Counted from the first letter of the stretch, positions 53,774 through 62,977 are shown. The stretch: 64,000 bases of DNA from Flavobacterium sp. ALJ2 (GCF_015594725.1 NZ_JADNRC010000001.1:124001-188000), one strand, 5' to 3'. Notes: generated by a model not told the origin, from the letters alone. Program-made: numbers and translations.

Positions 53774-54397
53774 ACATTTTACAAAAAGCATTTCACAAAA
53801 TTGTGGTCTTAAGTTCTGAATCTGTACAGATTTGATTTCTAAAATTGCACCAGAAATAGGATTGTAATTTACAAAATTAAATTTGCAAAGATTATGAATG
53901 TTCAACGGTTTGTCTTTAAGTTTAAAATCAGACCAAGGTATTTTTATTGTAGTAAATGTATAGGGTGAAGCAGGTAAATCTGCCATTGCATGAGTTCCTC
54001 CATGTACGCAGCCAGTTCCTGAATCATTTCCTTCACGAGCCTGTAATTTGATGGCTTGTGATGATTTATAAGTAATGCTAACAAAACTGGAATTGCTAGG
54101 TAAGTTGGTTGGTTTTCCGTCATTAGTTCCAGATGAAGTAATCATTACATTTAGTTCAATTTCACCAAGAGGAGAGTCTTTCGCTGTTACACGAATAAGT
54201 CTTTCTTTCTTCCGAGTGGAATTAATTATTTCCTGATTTTCTTTGGTAGGTCCTGCAATAAACCAAGTATTTGAAATGACCAAATCAAAATTGTTAGTAG
54301 TGTTTTGAAGAGTAGTAGTTTTGCAGCTCGAAAACAAGCATGAAATTATAATAAAACTCAGAGATATAATTCGATTAGTGATTGTTCTATATTTCAT
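53759..54397 (-). CDS. Lipoprotein with beta-sandwich-like domain
   Basis: A 212-residue envelope protein with a lipobox (CLFSSC). The mature part has repeated strands (IRVTAKDSPLGEIELNVMI, FVSITYKSSQAIKLQAREG, YTFTTIKIPWSDFKL, AILEIKSVQIQNL) and resembles CIA30- or carbohydrate-binding-type jelly rolls. A cysteine pair (GTGCVHGG, HNLCKFNF) may form a disulfide. No enzyme motif is visible. It starts 311 bases from the next gene on the right. Confidence 0.5.
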   Translation of the reverse strand: MKYRTITNRIISLSFIIISCLFSSCKTTTLQNTTNNFDLVISNTWFIAGPTKENQEIINSTRKKERLIRVTAKDSPLGEIELNVMITSSGTNDGKPTNLPSNSSFVSITYKSSQAIKLQAREGNDSGTGCVHGGTHAMADLPASPYTFTTIKIPWSDFKLKDKPLNIHNLCKFNFVNYNPISGAILEIKSVQIQNLRPQFCEMLFVKCKKRV

Positions 54398-54708
54398 AAA
54401 AGATTAATCTTGTTTTTTCGCTAAAATAAATAATAAAGTAAGAACCTGTTTAAAATTTTTAACGAGGTTATTTGGCGATAGATAAAGGTAGGTTTTAAAA
54501 GAGTAATTAGATGCATTTTAAAAGAGGTTCAAAATAAGAGATTGTATTATAATGATAAGCTGTGTTTAGTTTTAGTGACAGTTTGTATTTAATATCTTTA
54601 TATTTCGTATTTCATGTCATTTTAGAGTTACTAAAAAAGATTCGTCTTCACAGCTAGGATTAGTATAAAATTTTTAACTTTCCCAAAAAAACATAGCTCA
54701 ATTATTAC
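54398..54708. other. Intergenic region without recognised features
   Basis: AT-rich gap of 311 bases between divergent genes (lipoprotein on the left, GT2 on the right). No consensus -7 box, hairpin or open frame was found. Confidence 0.4.
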
Positions 54709-55872
54709 ATGCAATTATCGGTTATTATCCTCAATTACAATGTACGTTATTTTTTAGAACAATGTGTTTTAAGTGTGCAACAGGCGCTTGAGAATATTGA
54801 TAGTGAAATTATTGTAATAGATAATAATTCTTCAGATAATAGCTGTGAGATGATTCGCAGTCGATTTCCTGCTATAAAATTGATTGAGAATAAAGAAAAT
54901 TTAGGCTTCCCAAAAGGAAATAATATAGGGGTTTCTCAGGCGAATGGAGAGTATTTGTGTATTTTAAACCCAGATACTGTAGTTGCCGAAGATACATTTA
55001 CAAAAGTATTGGCCTTTGCTAAAAAGCAACATGATTTAGGAATAATAGGCGTAAATCTTATTGATGGAACAGGTAATTTTCTTCCAGAGAGCAAGCGTGG
55101 TATTCCAACTCCTTGGGTAGCTTTTACCAAAATTGCAGGATTGTATAAGATTTTCCCCAAATCAAAATACTGCAATAAATATTATGCGCAACATTTACAA
55201 GAAAACCAAACGGGAAAAGTAGAAATACTCGTTGGTGCTTTTATGATAATGAAACGAGATTTGTATAATGAAGTTGGAGGTTTCGATGAAGATTGTTTTA
55301 TGTATTCTGATGATATTGATTTATCATATATGGTTTTAAAAAAAGGAAAAGCGAATTATTATTTTTCAGAAACTACTGTAATTCACTATAAAGGAGAAAG
55401 TACTATAAAGGATGGGAAATACATGAAGCGTTTTCAGGAGGCAATGAATTTCTTTTATAAGAAACATTTTAAAGTTTCTTTTTTGTTCTCACTTTTTATG
55501 AAAATAGGAATTGTTTTTTTTTCTATTCTCAAAATGATTCAGGGAAAAGTAATGATAGAAACAACACCAAAAGAGTTTTTTTTATATAGTTCAAATGATA
55601 AATTAGCCGAAAATTTGAGTTCAATTTTGCGAAATAAAGTTACATTTTGTGATTTAAAAAAAGAAAAAATGGTAAATTCGTCCCTGATTTACATAGCAAA
55701 AGGAGCAGAGGTAATTTTGGATAATCAATACATATCATTCAAGAAATGTATCGATATCTTAAAAACGGAAAGACATAAGAAGATTACTTTTAAAATTTTA
55801 CCCAAAACTACTGCTTTTTTAATCGGAAGTGATTCAAGTAATGATAGAGGTAAAGTCGTTAAAATCGCATAA
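54709..55872 (+). CDS. GT2 family glycosyltransferase
   Basis: A 387-residue cytosolic enzyme that adds a sugar from an NDP-sugar, probably to a surface glycan or lipid carrier. The GT-A fold is clear: LSVIILNYNVRYFLEQCV, IIVIDNNSSDNS, NLGFPKGNNIGVSQANG, and LILNPDTV / CILNPDTVV with the DxD-like motif, then GAFMIMKRDLYNEVGGFDED. A membrane-associated segment is seen at about 258-274. The pattern is closest to rhamnosyl-type WbbL enzymes. It has no glycan gene neighbours in this window. Confidence 0.88.
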   Translation: MQLSVIILNYNVRYFLEQCVLSVQQALENIDSEIIVIDNNSSDNSCEMIRSRFPAIKLIENKENLGFPKGNNIGVSQANGEYLCILNPDTVVAEDTFTKVLAFAKKQHDLGIIGVNLIDGTGNFLPESKRGIPTPWVAFTKIAGLYKIFPKSKYCNKYYAQHLQENQTGKVEILVGAFMIMKRDLYNEVGGFDEDCFMYSDDIDLSYMVLKKGKANYYFSETTVIHYKGESTIKDGKYMKRFQEAMNFFYKKHFKVSFLFSLFMKIGIVFFSILKMIQGKVMIETTPKEFFLYSSNDKLAENLSSILRNKVTFCDLKKEKMVNSSLIYIAKGAEVILDNQYISFKKCIDILKTERHKKITFKILPKTTAFLIGSDSSNDRGKVVKIA

Positions 55873-55955
55873 AAATTATATTTAATGTAAATTATATTTA
55901 AATTTTTCAGTAATTTCGTAATCTGAAAATCAAAATCACCTTTTAGGTTAACAAT

Positions 55956-57275
55956 ATGGCAAGATTTGAATTAAAACTTCCGAAAATGGGAGAAAGTGTC
56001 GCTGAAGCAACAATCACAAATTGGTTGAAACAAGTTGGAGACAAAATTGAAATGGATGAAGCAGTACTGGAAATCGCCACTGATAAAGTAGATAGCGAAG
56101 TGCCGAGTGAGGTTTCGGGAATTTTGATTGAGCAATTGTTTGGCAAAGACGATTTGGTACAAGTAGGGCAGACTATTGCCATTATTGAAACAGAAGGAGG
56201 ATCGTCATTTTTAGTTGATACAGTAGCAGAAGAAACAAATGCCCCTGCAGAAGTTGCTACTATCGAAAAAACAATCGAAGCGGCTAAAGAAGTTGCAGCT
56301 CCAGCAGATTATACTACTTCAGATAAATTCTTTTCTCCTTTGGTGAAAAATATTGCTAAAGAAGAAAATGTTTCTATCGCGGAGTTAGAAAGTATAAATG
56401 GTTCAGGAAAAGACGGTCGTGTGACCAAAGAAGATATATTGGCTTATGTGGCTGGTAGAAAAAATAAAGTAGAAACTCCAAAGGTAGAAGTGAAAGTTGC
56501 TGTTGCTGCACCAGTTAAAGTGCAAGAGCAAGTAGTTTCAAAAGCGGCGCCAGTTTCAGTAAATGGAGGTGACGAAATCATAGAAATGGACAGAATGCGT
56601 AAGCTTATTTCTGGTTATATGGTGGCTTCAGTTCAAACATCAGCACACGTACAATCGTTTATTGAGGTGGATGTAACAAATATTGTAAAATGGAGAGAAA
56701 AAGTTAAAACTGCTTTTGAGAAAAGAGAAGGAGAGAAGTTAACTTTTACACCAATTATGATGGAAGCCGTTGCGAAAGCATTAAAAGACTTCCCTGGAAT
56801 GAATATCTCAGTTGATGGTGATTATATCATCAAAAAGAAAAATATTAACTTAGGAATGGCAGCTGCTTTACCAAATGGAAATTTAATTGTTCCAGTAATT
56901 AAAAATGCAGATCAGCTAAACCTTGTTGGAATGGCAAAAGCGGTTAATGATTTGGGTAATCGTGCAAAAGCAGGAAAACTAAAACCAGACGATACTCAAG
57001 GAGGAACTTATACGGTAACGAATGTAGGGACCTTTGGAAGTGTTTTTGGAACACCAATTATTAATCAGCCACAAGTAGGTATTTTAGCGTTAGGAGCAAT
57101 CCGTAAAGTACCAGCAGTTATAGAAACTCCAGAAGGAGATTTTATCGGGATTCGTCAAAAAATGTTCCTTTCACACAGTTATGACCATCGAGTTGTAGAT
57201 GGAGCATTAGGGGGAAGTTTTGTGAAGAGAGTAGCTGAATATTTAGAGGCTTTTGATGTAAATAGAGACTTCTAG
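55956..57275 (+). CDS. 2-oxoacid dehydrogenase E2 component (lipoyl acyltransferase)
   Basis: This subunit moves acyl groups from the E1 reaction to CoA, in the pyruvate, 2-oxoglutarate or branched-chain complexes. In its 439 residues a lipoyl domain occupies 1-80 with lipoyl-lysine K44 (ATDKVDSEVPSEVSG), an E3-binding segment is at about 120-170 (SPLVKNIAKEENVSIAEL), and the acyltransferase core follows with H411 in DHRVVDG and FGTPIINQPQVGIL. The KVDSEVPSEVSG pattern is typical of the branched-chain or 2-oxoglutarate type. E1 and E3 are not here. Confidence 0.92.
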   Translation: MARFELKLPKMGESVAEATITNWLKQVGDKIEMDEAVLEIATDKVDSEVPSEVSGILIEQLFGKDDLVQVGQTIAIIETEGGSSFLVDTVAEETNAPAEVATIEKTIEAAKEVAAPADYTTSDKFFSPLVKNIAKEENVSIAELESINGSGKDGRVTKEDILAYVAGRKNKVETPKVEVKVAVAAPVKVQEQVVSKAAPVSVNGGDEIIEMDRMRKLISGYMVASVQTSAHVQSFIEVDVTNIVKWREKVKTAFEKREGEKLTFTPIMMEAVAKALKDFPGMNISVDGDYIIKKKNINLGMAAALPNGNLIVPVIKNADQLNLVGMAKAVNDLGNRAKAGKLKPDDTQGGTYTVTNVGTFGSVFGTPIINQPQVGILALGAIRKVPAVIETPEGDFIGIRQKMFLSHSYDHRVVDGALGGSFVKRVAEYLEAFDVNRDF

Positions 57276-57298
57276 AAAATTCAATCTTATAAATAATT

Positions 57299-57339
57299 AA
57301 CCCTTTTAACGTTTTAAATGTTGAAAGGGTTTTCTTTTT
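57299..57339 (+). terminator. Terminator after the E2 gene
   Basis: AACCCTTTTAAC / GTTGAAAGGGTT with one wobble and a T-rich tail TTTCTTTTT. Confidence 0.78.
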
Positions 57340-57411
57340 GCAACATTTTTGCATTACAGAAGGTAATCGGCAACTTTCTGAAAAAAACAAGTGAAATTCG
57401 GCTTTAAAAAT

Positions 57412-57419
57412 TATATTTG
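57412..57419 (+). promoter_or_regulatory. -7 box for the exonuclease gene
   Basis: TATATTTG at 57412-57419 lies 20 bases before the ATG. It matches the TAnnTTTG consensus. Confidence 0.55.
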
Positions 57420-57439
57420 TAAACTTATAAAATTAAAAA

Positions 57440-58210
57440 ATGGAACTGAAACTCAATAAACCAATTTGCTTTTTTGACCTTGAAACTACAGGGATTGACA
57501 TCGGAAAAGACAGAATAGTAGAAATTTCAATATTTAAAGTTTTTCCAAACGGAAATAAAGAAAGTAAAACTTGGTTGGTGAATCCTACAATTCCAATTCC
57601 GCCACAAACTACCGCTGTTCATGGGATTACCGATGAAAAAGTGGCAAATGAACCTACGTTTACGGTATTAGCACCACAGGTTTATAATATGATAAAAGAT
57701 AGCGATTTGGCTGGATTTAATTCAGATCGTTTTGATATTCCGTTGTTGGCAGAAGAGCTGTTGCGTGCGGGTGTGGATTTTGATATGAAAAATAAATGCT
57801 CAGTTGATGTGCAGACAATTTTTCATAAAATGGAAGAAAGAACATTAAGTGCTGCCTTGAAGTTTTATTGCGGGAAAAGCTTAGAGAATGCGCATTCTGC
57901 AGAAGCAGATACCATGGCGACATATGAAATTCTTAAAGCGCAATTAGATCGTTATCCAGAATTGGAAAATGACATGAAGTCATTATCGGAGTTTACAACC
58001 AGAAAGAAAATAGCTGATTTTGCAGGAATGATTGCTTTTGATAAAGATGATGAAGAAGTTTTTACTTTCGGAAAACATAAAGGAGCAAAAGTAGAAAAGA
58101 TCCTTGAAACAGAGCCAGGGTATTTTAGTTGGATCCAAAATGCAGACTTTCCTTTGTATACTAAAAAGGTACTGACAGCTATTAAATTAAGAAAGTTAAA
58201 CACAAAATAA
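57440..58210 (+). CDS. 3'-5' exonuclease of the DnaQ/ExoX type
   Basis: A 256-residue exonuclease. The DEDD motif Exo I is FFDLETTGIDIG (D-E at 12-14), Exo II is DLAGFNSDRFDIPLL and Exo III is AHSAEADTMATYEIL. The C-terminus (FTFGKHKGAKVEKILETEPG and YFSWIQNADFP) is the exodeoxyribonuclease X C-terminal domain. It may degrade single-stranded DNA or RNA in repair, or be a proofreading-related subunit; the true role is open. It has its own -7 box. Confidence 0.88.
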   Translation: MELKLNKPICFFDLETTGIDIGKDRIVEISIFKVFPNGNKESKTWLVNPTIPIPPQTTAVHGITDEKVANEPTFTVLAPQVYNMIKDSDLAGFNSDRFDIPLLAEELLRAGVDFDMKNKCSVDVQTIFHKMEERTLSAALKFYCGKSLENAHSAEADTMATYEILKAQLDRYPELENDMKSLSEFTTRKKIADFAGMIAFDKDDEEVFTFGKHKGAKVEKILETEPGYFSWIQNADFPLYTKKVLTAIKLRKLNTK

Positions 58211-58297
58211 GATTCTAAGAAAATAAGGTTCTAAGGTTCTGAGTTTTTGTGCTTGGGTTTCTTAGTGGCTTAGTAACTTAGTGACTTAGCAACTTAA
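58211..58297. repeat. Degenerate ACTTAG-type repeats
   Basis: Repeated CTTAGTGGCTTAGTAACTTA-like words between the exonuclease and FAH-family genes. Similar in kind to 17003-17060 and 35877-35930. Confidence 0.5.
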
Positions 58298-58302
58298 ATA
58301 GA

Positions 58303-58914
58303 ATGAAGATAATCTGTATCGGTAGAAATTATACCAATCATATCGAAGAGTTACAAAACGAACGACCAACGGAACCAGTTGTATTTATGAAGCCCGATTC
58401 GGCAGTTTTGTTAAAGCAGCACCCATTCGTGATACCTGAATTTTCTGAGGATATTCATCACGAAATAGAGTTAATTGTTAAAATTAACAAGGTGGGGAAG
58501 TACATAGAACCAAAGTTTGCGCATAAATATTACGACGAAATTAGTGTAGGTATTGATTTTACTGCTAGAGATTTACAGGCTAAATTGAAGGAGAAAGGAT
58601 TACCTTGGGAAAAAGCAAAAGCTTTTGATGGTTCGGCAGTAATAGGCGATTTTTTGCCTAAGAGTCAATTTAGTTCATTGGAAAATATTACATTTGAATT
58701 AACAAATAATTCTAAGAGCGTTCAAAAAGGAAATTCCAATATGATGTTGTGGAAAATTGATGAGCTTATTTCATATGTTTCTCAATATTTTACGTTGAAA
58801 ATTGGAGATATTATTTTTACAGGAACTCCAGAAGGAGTTGCGGCCGTAAAACCAGATGATGTTTTAGAAGGATTTTTAGAAGGAAAAAAATTATTCAGAA
58901 TACAAGTAAAATAA
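58303..58914 (+). CDS. Fumarylacetoacetate hydrolase family protein
   Basis: A 203-residue enzyme. The metal-binding triad is E-x-E-x..D: HHEIELIVKINK supplies two glutamates and GIDFTARDLQAKLKEKG the aspartate. IGDIIFTGTPEGV is typical for this family. Members hydrolyse or decarboxylate dicarbonyl compounds; some act on oxaloacetate. It starts right after the repeat stretch, and its stop codon overlaps the ATG of the Hpt gene by one base. Confidence 0.9.
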   Translation: MKIICIGRNYTNHIEELQNERPTEPVVFMKPDSAVLLKQHPFVIPEFSEDIHHEIELIVKINKVGKYIEPKFAHKYYDEISVGIDFTARDLQAKLKEKGLPWEKAKAFDGSAVIGDFLPKSQFSSLENITFELTNNSKSVQKGNSNMMLWKIDELISYVSQYFTLKIGDIIFTGTPEGVAAVKPDDVLEGFLEGKKLFRIQVK

Positions 58915-59258
58915 TGGCTTTAAAATACAACCTTTCAAAAGTGTACGCACTTTCAGATAACGATCCGGAATTTGTAAATGAAATTCTTAATTTGTTTGTA
59001 ACCGAAGTTCCCGAAGATTTAAAACAAATTAAAGAAGGAATAAAAAAGAAAGATCATAAGCACGCATATGCCTATGCGCATAAGATAAAGCCAACACTTG
59101 ATTTGTTGGGGCTTAATGTTGCTTTTGAAGAGATTCTTCAAGTTGAAGCTTGGACAAAGGCAGAAGGCAAGAAAAAAGCTATTGAAGAAACTTTTAAGAG
59201 TATAAAAAATCAAGTAAAAGAAGCGATTAAAGAAATTAAGAAAGACTTTGATCTCTAA
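58914..59258 (+). CDS. Hpt domain protein
   Basis: A 114-residue four-helix protein with a phosphotransfer motif, AYAHKIKPTLDLLGL, in which the histidine of AHKIKP is the likely phosphorylation site. Hpt domains pass phosphate between response regulators. The gene overlaps the previous stop by one base, so it is translationally coupled to the FAH-family gene; the reason for that pairing is not obvious. No histidine kinase lies nearby. Confidence 0.8.
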   Translation: MALKYNLSKVYALSDNDPEFVNEILNLFVTEVPEDLKQIKEGIKKKDHKHAYAYAHKIKPTLDLLGLNVAFEEILQVEAWTKAEGKKKAIEETFKSIKNQVKEAIKEIKKDFDL

Positions 59259-59307
59259 AAATTAAAGATGATCTTCCTGAAGTGTCAGGTAAATTATCCA
59301 TATATAA

Positions 59308-59357
59308 AATTCACTAACCGCATAATTGAATACAAAGGTTAGTGAATTAATTTTCTT
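59308..59357 (+). terminator. Hairpin terminator
   Basis: AATTCACTAACC / GGTTAGTGAATT (perfect 12 bp) around a 17-nt loop, followed by TAATTTTCTTTCTT. It ends the FAH-Hpt unit. Confidence 0.75.
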
Positions 59358-59456
59358 TCTTCGTATTACTTCGCGATAAAAAGGATATCTATTACTGTCC
59401 TCTATATAATTCCTTGCGAGAAATAATCTAAATATAGTAATTTGAACTTCAGATAC

Positions 59457-60710
59457 ATGAAAGCAACAATAATAACAATTGGTGATGAAATCCTAATAGG
59501 ACAAATTGTAGACACAAATTCTGGTTTTATAGCCAAATCTTTGGATAGAATTGGAGTCGAAATCCATGAGATGATTTCGATAAGTGATGATAAAGAGCAT
59601 ATTTTAAATACATTTTCTCAATTGCAAAACAAAGTTGATTTGGTCATTATTACAGGAGGTTTAGGGCCAACTAAAGATGATGTGACTAAAAAAACATTTT
59701 GTGATTATTTTGAAGATGAATTAGTAGTGAATCCAGAAGTTTTAGCGCATGTCACAGAGTTGATAGAAGGTTTTTATAAGCGACCGATTACTCAAATGAA
59801 TAAAGATCAAGCGTTGGTTCCTTCAAAATGCACAGTGCTTCATAATAAGATGGGGACAGCACCAGGAATGTGGATGAAAAAAGAAAACACTGTTTTTGTT
59901 TCTCTTCCGGGAGTTCCTTATGAAATGAAATATTTGGTAGAAAGTGTTATAGTTCCAAAGGTTGTAAAAGAATATGAACGACCATATATTATTCATAAAA
60001 CGATACTTACCTATGGACAGGGTGAAAGTTTAGTGGCAGAGCGTATCGAGGAATGGGAGAATAATTTGCCAGATTTTATAAAGTTAGCTTATTTGCCCAA
60101 TCCCGGAAGAGTGCGATTGCGACTTTCGGCACGAGGCACAGATAAAGATATGCTAGAAGCGGCTATTGAGTCCAATGTACAATCACTAGATGCGATTATT
60201 AATGATATTATAGTCGGTTTCGATGATAATGAAACTATTGAGCTAGTGGTAGGGCAGTTACTAATTAAGAAAGGAAAAACAATAGCAACTGCTGAAAGTT
60301 GTACAGGAGGAAAAATAGCATCGCTTTTGTCTGCAGTTTCTGGAGCGTCAGGTTATTTTAGAGGTGGTATTGTTCCTTACTCAACCGAGTTAAAAACGAC
60401 TGTTTTGGGTGTCTCAGCTAATTTAATAGAAGAAAATTCTGTCGTAAGTGCAGCGGTGGCTTCGTCGATGGCTTTGAATGTAAAACGCCTAATGAAAACG
60501 GATTATGGTATAGCGACAACTGGGAACGCCGGACCGACAAAAGGAGACTCAAATGCAGAGATTGGTACAGTTTTTATCGCAATTGCAACTCCAAACGATG
60601 TAATTGTGGAAGAATTTAATTTTGGTCAACCACGTGAAAAAGTGATAGATAGGGCTGTGATTAAAAGTTTAGAAATGTTACAGAAAGAAATTTTAAAAAA
60701 TGTGCACTAA
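59457..60710 (+). CDS. cinA: CinA family nicotinamide-nucleotide amidohydrolase
   Basis: From the ATG at 59457 the protein has 417 residues; a TTG 15 bases earlier is less likely. The N-terminal molybdopterin-binding-like domain has [17 protein letters not shown] and [16 protein letters not shown]. The C-terminal PncC domain has [20 protein letters not shown] and [14 protein letters not shown] with the catalytic serine. CinA recycles NAD-derived nucleotides (NMN deamidation and pyrophosphate cleavage); in some bacteria it is linked to competence. It is the last gene before the ribosomal protein operon. Confidence 0.93.
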   Translation: MKATIITIGDEILIGQIVDTNSGFIAKSLDRIGVEIHEMISISDDKEHILNTFSQLQNKVDLVIITGGLGPTKDDVTKKTFCDYFEDELVVNPEVLAHVTELIEGFYKRPITQMNKDQALVPSKCTVLHNKMGTAPGMWMKKENTVFVSLPGVPYEMKYLVESVIVPKVVKEYERPYIIHKTILTYGQGESLVAERIEEWENNLPDFIKLAYLPNPGRVRLRLSARGTDKDMLEAAIESNVQSLDAIINDIIVGFDDNETIELVVGQLLIKKGKTIATAESCTGGKIASLLSAVSGASGYFRGGIVPYSTELKTTVLGVSANLIEENSVVSAAVASSMALNVKRLMKTDYGIATTGNAGPTKGDSNAEIGTVFIAIATPNDVIVEEFNFGQPREKVIDRAVIKSLEMLQKEILKNVH

Positions 60711-60714
60711 TTTT

Positions 60715-60745
60715 TTGTTTCAATCGTTTATTTTTCTTTTCTTTG
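60715..60745 (+). promoter_or_regulatory. Promoter of the rpmB operon
   Basis: TTG (60715-60717), 20 bases, TTTCTTTG (60738-60745), one mismatch to TAnnTTTG. The rpmB ATG lies 36 bases downstream. Confidence 0.5.
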
Positions 60746-60781
60746 CACCCTGATTTTGAATAACGATAAAACATAAGTATA

Positions 60782-61018
60782 ATGTCAAGAGTTTGTGACC
60801 TTACAGGTAAAAGAGCGATGGTAGGAAATAACGTTTCTCACGCTATGAACAAAACTAAGAGAAAATTTTCTGTGAACTTAGTTAAAAAGCGTTTTTATCT
60901 TCCAGAAGAAGATAGATGGATTACTCTTAGAGTAGCAGCATCTACGATAAAAACAATTAATAAAAATGGAATTTCTGCAGTTTTGAAAAAAGCGCAGTCA
61001 GAAGGATTTATCAAATAA
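60782..61018 (+). CDS. rpmB: Large subunit ribosomal protein bL28
   Basis: A 78-residue basic ribosomal protein of the 50S subunit. It has the family start [20 protein letters not shown] and the [16 protein letters not shown] segment. First gene of rpmB-rpmG-DUF4295, with a promoter at 60715-60745. Length is usual. Confidence 0.96.
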   Translation: MSRVCDLTGKRAMVGNNVSHAMNKTKRKFSVNLVKKRFYLPEEDRWITLRVAASTIKTINKNGISAVLKKAQSEGFIK

Positions 61019-61045
61019 TCTTTTCCAAAATAAATATATAGCAAG

Positions 61046-61228
61046 ATGGCAAAGAAAGGTAATAGAATCCAAGTAATTTTAGAATGCACTGAACACAAGA
61101 CTTCTGGTGTAGCAGGAACTTCAAGATACATTACAACAAAGAACAAAAAAAATACTCCAGACAGATTAGAGATTAAGAAATTTAATCCAATCTTGAAACG
61201 TGTAACTGTTCACAAAGAAATTAAGTAA
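61046..61228 (+). CDS. rpmG: Large subunit ribosomal protein bL33
   Basis: A 60-residue basic protein with [14 protein letters not shown] and [20 protein letters not shown], the bL33 signature. Of the usual zinc cysteines only the first position is occupied (C in ECTEH), so it is a C-minus-type form that does not bind zinc. It lies 27 bases after rpmB and 72 before the DUF4295 gene. Confidence 0.95.
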   Translation: MAKKGNRIQVILECTEHKTSGVAGTSRYITTKNKKNTPDRLEIKKFNPILKRVTVHKEIK

Positions 61229-61300
61229 TAATTAGAGATTTTATAAATCTCAATGGTTTTCCATTAGAGCTTTATAAAAACTTCAAATAACATTTGAATC

Positions 61301-61453
61301 ATGGCAAAGAAAACCGTAGCATCGTTACAAACAGCTTCTAAGAGATTATCAAAAGCCATCAAAATGGTGAAATCTCCAAAAACTGGTGCATATACATTCG
61401 TAGAATCTATTATGGCTCCTGAAGAAATTGATACTTTCTTGAAAAAGAAATAA
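61301..61453 (+). CDS. DUF4295 protein, small Bacteroidetes-specific basic protein
   Basis: A 50-residue basic protein from ATG 61301 (MAKKTVASLQTASKRL start, then KMVKSPKTGAYTF, end DTFLKKK). It matches DUF4295 in size and in its place right after rpmG. I recall that a Bacteroidetes-specific large-subunit ribosomal protein called bL38 was described from a Flavobacterium ribosome structure and may be this protein; I could not check. The gene is too short for common length cut-offs, but start, stop and context are solid. Confidence 0.9.
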   Translation: MAKKTVASLQTASKRLSKAIKMVKSPKTGAYTFVESIMAPEEIDTFLKKK

Positions 61454-61473
61454 TTAACAATTACAATATATAG

Positions 61474-61510
61474 AAAAGCTACTTTCATTCGGAAGTAGCT
61501 TTTTTATTTT
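61474..61510 (+). terminator. Terminator of the rpmB operon
   Basis: AAAAGCTACTT / AAGTAGCTTTTTT, perfect for 11 pairs, followed by a long T run. It separates the ribosomal genes from ftsY. Confidence 0.83.
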
Positions 61511-61768
61511 TTATATTTGTCTCAAGATTTAGAGAAACCATACAAAAGCTCTTTTTAATCAATGTTTCACTTTTATTACAATTGTTTGTTCTGAGCCCCA
61601 GAACGGAAAGGGTTTTTAGCAAGCATAGTTTGCTTAATTCTTATGAAATTGGAAATCATATGAAGTAATTGGAGCTAATTAAAGTCATTTGGTCTTCTTT
61701 AAACTCTAGAATTGTTGTAGATTGTGAGAAAAATCTAAATAATTCTAAAAACTAACAACCTATATAAA
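61511..61768. other. Gap between the rpmB operon and ftsY
   Basis: Gap with the ftsY leader. It has a stretch at 61595-61635 (GAGCCCCAGAACGGAAAGGG and later TAGCAAGCATAGTTTGC with a weak inverted repeat) but no consensus promoter box. Nothing else was recognised. Confidence 0.35.
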
Positions 61769-62722
61769 ATGAGTTTTTTTAAAAAAATATTTTCATCCGA
61801 CAAAAAAGAGACATTAGACAAGAGTCTTGAGAAATCAAAAACATCTTTCTTTTCTAAATTAAGTAAAGCAGTAGCTGGTAAATCTAAAGTCGATGACGAC
61901 GTCTTAGATAATTTGGAAGAAATCCTAGTTTCGTCGGATGTTGGAGTAGAGACAACTCTAAAAATTATTACCCGAATAGAAAGCCGAGTAGCAGCCGATA
62001 AATATCTTGGTATTGATGAGTTAAATCAAATCTTGCGAGAAGAAATTGCAGGTTTATTGTCAGAAACTAACACAGGAGAGGCTACCGAATTTCTTATTCC
62101 TATTCAGACAAAGCCATATGTTTTAATGGTGGTAGGGGTAAATGGAGTAGGAAAGACTACAACTATAGGGAAATTAGCTTATCAGTTTAAAAAAGCGGGT
62201 TATAAAGTAGTGTTAGGTGCAGCAGATACTTTTCGTGCAGCAGCAATTGACCAATTGCAAATTTGGGCTGATCGTGTAGATGTGCCGATTGTAAGACAAA
62301 ATATGGGTAGTGATCCAGCATCAGTAGCATTTGATACCTTACAATCTGCAGTAGCACAAAATGCAGATGTAGTAATAATTGATACTGCAGGGCGTTTACA
62401 CAACAAAATTAATTTGATGAACGAACTTACAAAAGTAAAACGCGTAATGCAAAAAGTTGTAGCCGATGCACCGCACGATGTACTTTTGGTTTTGGATGGT
62501 TCAACTGGTCAAAATGCTTTTGAACAAGCTAAGCAGTTTACAGCAGCAACCGAAGTAACAGCCCTAGCTGTAACCAAATTAGATGGCACTGCCAAAGGTG
62601 GTGTTGTAATTGGTATTTCGGATCAGTTTAAAATTCCTGTAAAATACATTGGTGTTGGTGAAGGAATTGAAGACTTACAGGTTTTTAATAAGTACGAGTT
62701 TATAGATAGTTTCTTTAAATAA
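61769..62722 (+). CDS. ftsY: Signal recognition particle receptor FtsY
   Basis: The 317-residue GTPase docks ribosome-SRP complexes at the membrane for co-translational insertion. The NG domain is clear: P-loop GVNGVGKTTTIGKLA, ADTFRAAAIDQL, DTAGRLHNKINLM and TKLDGTAKGG, with the final GVGEGIEDLQVF. The N-terminal acidic A-domain of E. coli is missing; only a short basic and amphipathic stretch (FFKKIFSSDKKE) precedes the N domain. It has no visible coupling with the small membrane gene 7 bases later, though they may share a transcript. Confidence 0.96.
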   Translation: MSFFKKIFSSDKKETLDKSLEKSKTSFFSKLSKAVAGKSKVDDDVLDNLEEILVSSDVGVETTLKIITRIESRVAADKYLGIDELNQILREEIAGLLSETNTGEATEFLIPIQTKPYVLMVVGVNGVGKTTTIGKLAYQFKKAGYKVVLGAADTFRAAAIDQLQIWADRVDVPIVRQNMGSDPASVAFDTLQSAVAQNADVVIIDTAGRLHNKINLMNELTKVKRVMQKVVADAPHDVLLVLDGSTGQNAFEQAKQFTAATEVTALAVTKLDGTAKGGVVIGISDQFKIPVKYIGVGEGIEDLQVFNKYEFIDSFFK

Positions 62723-62729
62723 TTTCAAG

Positions 62730-62900
62730 ATGAGTTTTAATACTATTCCTCCAATATATTTTTATTTTGGCAGCATCCTTTCTTTTGTTTTGTCTAATAT
62801 TTTTAGAGAACAAAATCTAACAGTATATTACATTTTATTGATAATAGGTGTTATTTTGTTTCTTCTTGGTCTTCTTAGAAGGATACAAACAAAAAGATGA
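62730..62900 (+). CDS. Small two-segment membrane protein
   Basis: A 56-residue protein from ATG 62730 to TGA 62900, seven bases after ftsY. Two hydrophobic segments are visible (IYFYFGSILSFVLSNIF and YYILLIIGVILFLLGLL), followed by a basic tail RRIQTKR. The length and context look real, but no family was recognised. It is short and could be missed by automatic calls. Confidence 0.6.
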   Translation: MSFNTIPPIYFYFGSILSFVLSNIFREQNLTVYYILLIIGVILFLLGLLRRIQTKR

Positions 62901-62977
62901 TTTAATAAGGAGATATTTTTAATGTCGTTTTATAATATAAAGCTTTTCGTTATTAGGATAAGCTTTGTTTAATGTAT

